Shown here: one piece after another, positions 4,924-7,119 of the stretch
Layout: each line of letters opens with the position of its first letter
How positions within the stretch are numbered: the stretch's first letter is position 1
Source of the DNA: Candidatus Altarchaeales archaeon A3
GTDB lineage: Archaea > Altiarchaeota > Altiarchaeia > Altiarchaeales > Altiarchaeaceae
Length of the DNA: 7,119 bases
Direction of reading: 5' to 3'
NCBI GenBank assembly: GCA_002083985.1
Contig: MTER01000049.1
Location: 1-7,119 of the forward strand
Made by a program: the position numbers and the translations under genes
Notes under the pieces: generated by a model
Database searches by the model: none
Seen by the model: only the letters and a program-made list of their open reading frames with translations
What the model was told of the DNA's origin: nothing

Positions 4924-6996
4924 TTACTCTTCTACATAAGTGTATTTTCTTTTCTCCATAAACGGTTTAAATTCATAACCCCCTCCTTCATAGTATCTTG
5001 AAAAATGTTCAACATACAGTAACCTCAATGTCTGAATAAATGCACTTAAGACCCCCAAAAGGAAATGTAATGTTTGTCCGACAATAAATATGAGTATTGC
5101 AAGTATTATTCCGACAAATGCTATACCTTCCCACGCCATCACTGCTAATTGATTGAATGCTGTTGCTACTGCACCTGCAGCAACAACCAACGCCATAATT
5201 CTTGCGTAAGATAGTATAAAAGCAAAATAATCAATTGCTTCTAGCAGCGATAATGCAGGATCGTGTTTCAAAGCAATCAATAATCCAATACATATTAAAA
5301 CTAGTGCAGCATTGGTAAAAATCTTCTCATTATCAGGTGAAACAAAAGGAGATGCAAAAGGAGTATAAGGAAATCCAAAAATCGCTCCAAACGCTCCAAA
5401 AAATATTATTATCATCCCTAATCCGAATAAACCCCAGCTCACATATTTATATAATGCTTCCTTTCTATCCTTCCTTCTCATAGCATCATAAAATCCAAGT
5501 ACAGTTCCTAACCATATATGAATTACACCAAACCCGATAGCAATCTGGAGATATAGTTTCAAGTCATGTCCAGCCGGATGGAATAATTGCAAGGGAAGAT
5601 TTTTTCCCTCATGCGTTAGCATAGCCGGATAATAAGAATGTGCTAAAATATGCCCTAAATTTCCAAAATATTCTCCGTTGATAATACCTACCCCAATTGC
5701 CACAATAGCGCATATTGCTACAAAAGACATAAAATTTTTCAGTCCTTCCGAATAGAAACCATACTTTTTGCGCAACATCATAGCAATTCCAAACAAGATT
5801 ACTCCATAACATGCATCTGCTATCATTAAGCCAATAAGAAAGGCAGCCGCAGGAGCAACAACTATGGATGGATCTAGGTGATTGTACTTCGGAAGTCCGT
5901 AAATTGATGTCAGGAATTCAAATTTCTTTATTGCCTCAGGATTTTGCATCAGTGTCGGAGCATCCTTCAGATCTTTATTTATATTCACTACACAAACACC
6001 CTCTGATTTCTCTTCAATTATTTCTTTCATTTTATCCGAGAGTTGAGCAGGAATGTATGCCTTAAAATAAGTTGTTTTTTCTGTTGCTCCTCCATTAACA
6101 AATATTTCATACCTTTCTTTTTCAATTTCCAAAAGCTCCCTGCATATTAATAATTCTTCGTATTTTGTCTTAAAAATTTCTATTAAGGCACTATTTAAAT
6201 CGTTTATTTCTTTTTCAGTTGTACCAATTCTTTCAGACAATATTTTTATATTATCTGCAACCGTGCCTTTTCCAGGGTTTTTCAATATTCTCACATTACC
6301 AGAAATTTTTTGTATGACTGAATTTGCATTTTCATTTGAAACAACAATTACAGTTGCATAAGTTACATTTTTCTTCTTTCTTTCTATCTTAGATGCTTTG
6401 ACATAAGAAATTTCACCTTTTGCACGCATTGATTCAATATTATTTGCAGTTTCATCACCTTCAAAAATTGCGGTAAAAATTGTGTAGTACTCGCCAGTTC
6501 CTAAAACATCCAGATCAAACCCGCCCGGAATATTAGAAAGTTTGGAAATTTCTTCCAGATTCTTTTTTGTATCGGATAATTCCGCACTTTTATTTTCAAT
6601 AGTATTTGTAATATTTATTACTCCGTCTTTAATCTTTAATACCTCTTTTGCACGCGTTATGACTTCATCAAATTTCAATCCCTCTGTTTTTTTCTTTTCA
6701 ATCTTCTCAATGTCGAGCATCTCCTCAAGAAATGTTTCTTTTTTCGTTTCAAATTTGCTTAAAATTCCGATAACTCTGTAAATCTCCAGTAAATTTTTTG
6801 ATATCTCAACTTGTCTTCCCGACGGAACCCCTCTTTTTAGGTCAATTTTAAATTCTTCATTAATTTCGGAAATTTTGCTGTCAGTTAAGAATTCAATTTG
6901 TGTGATTCCTTTTTTATGAAGTTCTTTTACTACTTTATTTTTATAGTCATTATGCACTACAACCTCAAGTTCATGCATCATTGCTGGCTGAAGCAT
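4924..6996 (-). CDS. atpI: A-type ATP synthase subunit I (V-type subunit a homologue)
   Basis: This is the membrane stator that provides the two ion half-channels facing the proteolipid ring and anchors the peripheral stalks. At 690 aa it has the family layout: a cytoplasmic, coiled-coil-rich N-terminal half (about 1-370) and a C-terminal half of about eight membrane segments (about 376-650). Landmarks are APTLMQNPEAIKKFE (346-360), YGLPKYNHLDPS (366-377), MIADACYGV (391-399), ILSYARIMAL (594-603), whose Arg599 corresponds to the channel arginine in yeast SYLRLWAL, and LRLLYVEHFSRYYEGGGYEF (657-676) with Arg658. The start at 6996 gives MLQPAMM, matching the usual M-L-x-P-x-x-M opening of archaeal homologues. 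It is the first visible gene of the cluster. Subunit H, often just upstream, is not in the remaining 123 bp. No Shine-Dalgarno motif is present. Confidence 0.95.
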   Translation of the reverse strand: MLQPAMMHELEVVVHNDYKNKVVKELHKKGITQIEFLTDSKISEINEEFKIDLKRGVPSGRQVEISKNLLEIYRVIGILSKFETKKETFLEEMLDIEKIEKKKTEGLKFDEVITRAKEVLKIKDGVINITNTIENKSAELSDTKKNLEEISKLSNIPGGFDLDVLGTGEYYTIFTAIFEGDETANNIESMRAKGEISYVKASKIERKKKNVTYATVIVVSNENANSVIQKISGNVRILKNPGKGTVADNIKILSERIGTTEKEINDLNSALIEIFKTKYEELLICRELLEIEKERYEIFVNGGATEKTTYFKAYIPAQLSDKMKEIIEEKSEGVCVVNINKDLKDAPTLMQNPEAIKKFEFLTSIYGLPKYNHLDPSIVVAPAAAFLIGLMIADACYGVILFGIAMMLRKKYGFYSEGLKNFMSFVAICAIVAIGVGIINGEYFGNLGHILAHSYYPAMLTHEGKNLPLQLFHPAGHDLKLYLQIAIGFGVIHIWLGTVLGFYDAMRRKDRKEALYKYVSWGLFGLGMIIIFFGAFGAIFGFPYTPFASPFVSPDNEKIFTNAALVLICIGLLIALKHDPALSLLEAIDYFAFILSYARIMALVVAAGAVATAFNQLAVMAWEGIAFVGIILAILIFIVGQTLHFLLGVLSAFIQTLRLLYVEHFSRYYEGGGYEFKPFMEKRKYTYVEE

Positions 6997-7119
6997 TTTA
7001 AATTTTTGATTGATGATTTATTGATTTTTGGATTATATTTTTGATAAATATGTAATTAGTTTGATAATAAATTAAGTTTATAATGGGGCATTTAATAGAC
7101 ATGTTGCGAAATAACTTTT
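6997..7119 (-). promoter_or_regulatory. Probable promoter region of the atpI-led cluster
   Basis: This AT-rich stretch has no open frame on either strand that resembles a protein. On the minus strand, AAATATAATCC lies about 35-45 bp before the atpI start and AAATCAATAAATC about 16-28 bp before it. Either could act as a TATA box, giving a leader of roughly ten bases or a leaderless mRNA. The box choice is weak. The absence of atpH here supports transcription starting in this gap. Confidence 0.35.

Overview
The window is strongly AT-rich (about one third G+C by eye) and reads as archaeal. It carries three membrane and stalk subunits of an A-type (archaeal/vacuolar-type) ATP synthase, an archaeal-type GPT/MraY-family dolichyl-phosphate sugar-1-phosphate transferase, and a type 2 (FMN) isopentenyl-diphosphate isomerase. 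None of the five genes has a convincing Shine-Dalgarno motif before its start, which fits an archaeon that uses leaderless or short-leader mRNAs. The lineage cannot be fixed from this window. A low-GC euryarchaeote, Altiarchaeota or DPANN member would all fit, and this is only a guess.

Layout: 1-137 is a noncoding leader with a perfect 25-nt palindrome. 138-1190 (+) is the type 2 IPP isomerase. 1191-2139 is about 950 bp without a convincing gene. It is packed with repeats: a roughly 314-bp MITE-like element with terminal inverted repeats and 11-bp flanking direct repeats, a duplicated ~50-bp block, hairpins, and a possible structured RNA just beyond the end of atpC. The rest lies on the minus strand and reads, in transcription order, atpI (6996-4924), atpK (4846-4406), a GPT-family transferase (4295-3252) and atpC (3171-2140), with AT-rich gaps of 77-110 bp. 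The isomerase and the minus-strand cluster converge on the repeat-rich gap.

Function: AtpI and AtpK form the ion-translocating membrane part of the A-ATP synthase (stator half-channels plus rotor ring), and AtpC couples the ring to the central stalk. The usual archaeal order is H-I-K-E-C-F-A-B-D. Here no H gene lies in the 123 bp before atpI, E is absent between K and C and a lipid-linked-sugar enzyme sits in its place, and F-A-B-D do not follow C. The isomerase supplies DMAPP for archaeal lipids and dolichol-type carriers, and the GPT enzyme loads the first sugar onto such a carrier for glycosylation, so these two genes are linked through isoprenoid lipid metabolism.

Main points of interest: the proteolipid AtpK appears to have Asp, not the usual Glu, as its only ion-binding carboxylate, with Gln at the equivalent place in the first hairpin. 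The ATP synthase locus is split and interrupted. The 1191-2139 gap holds an apparently undescribed small mobile element and a candidate structured RNA with two competing pairing partners.
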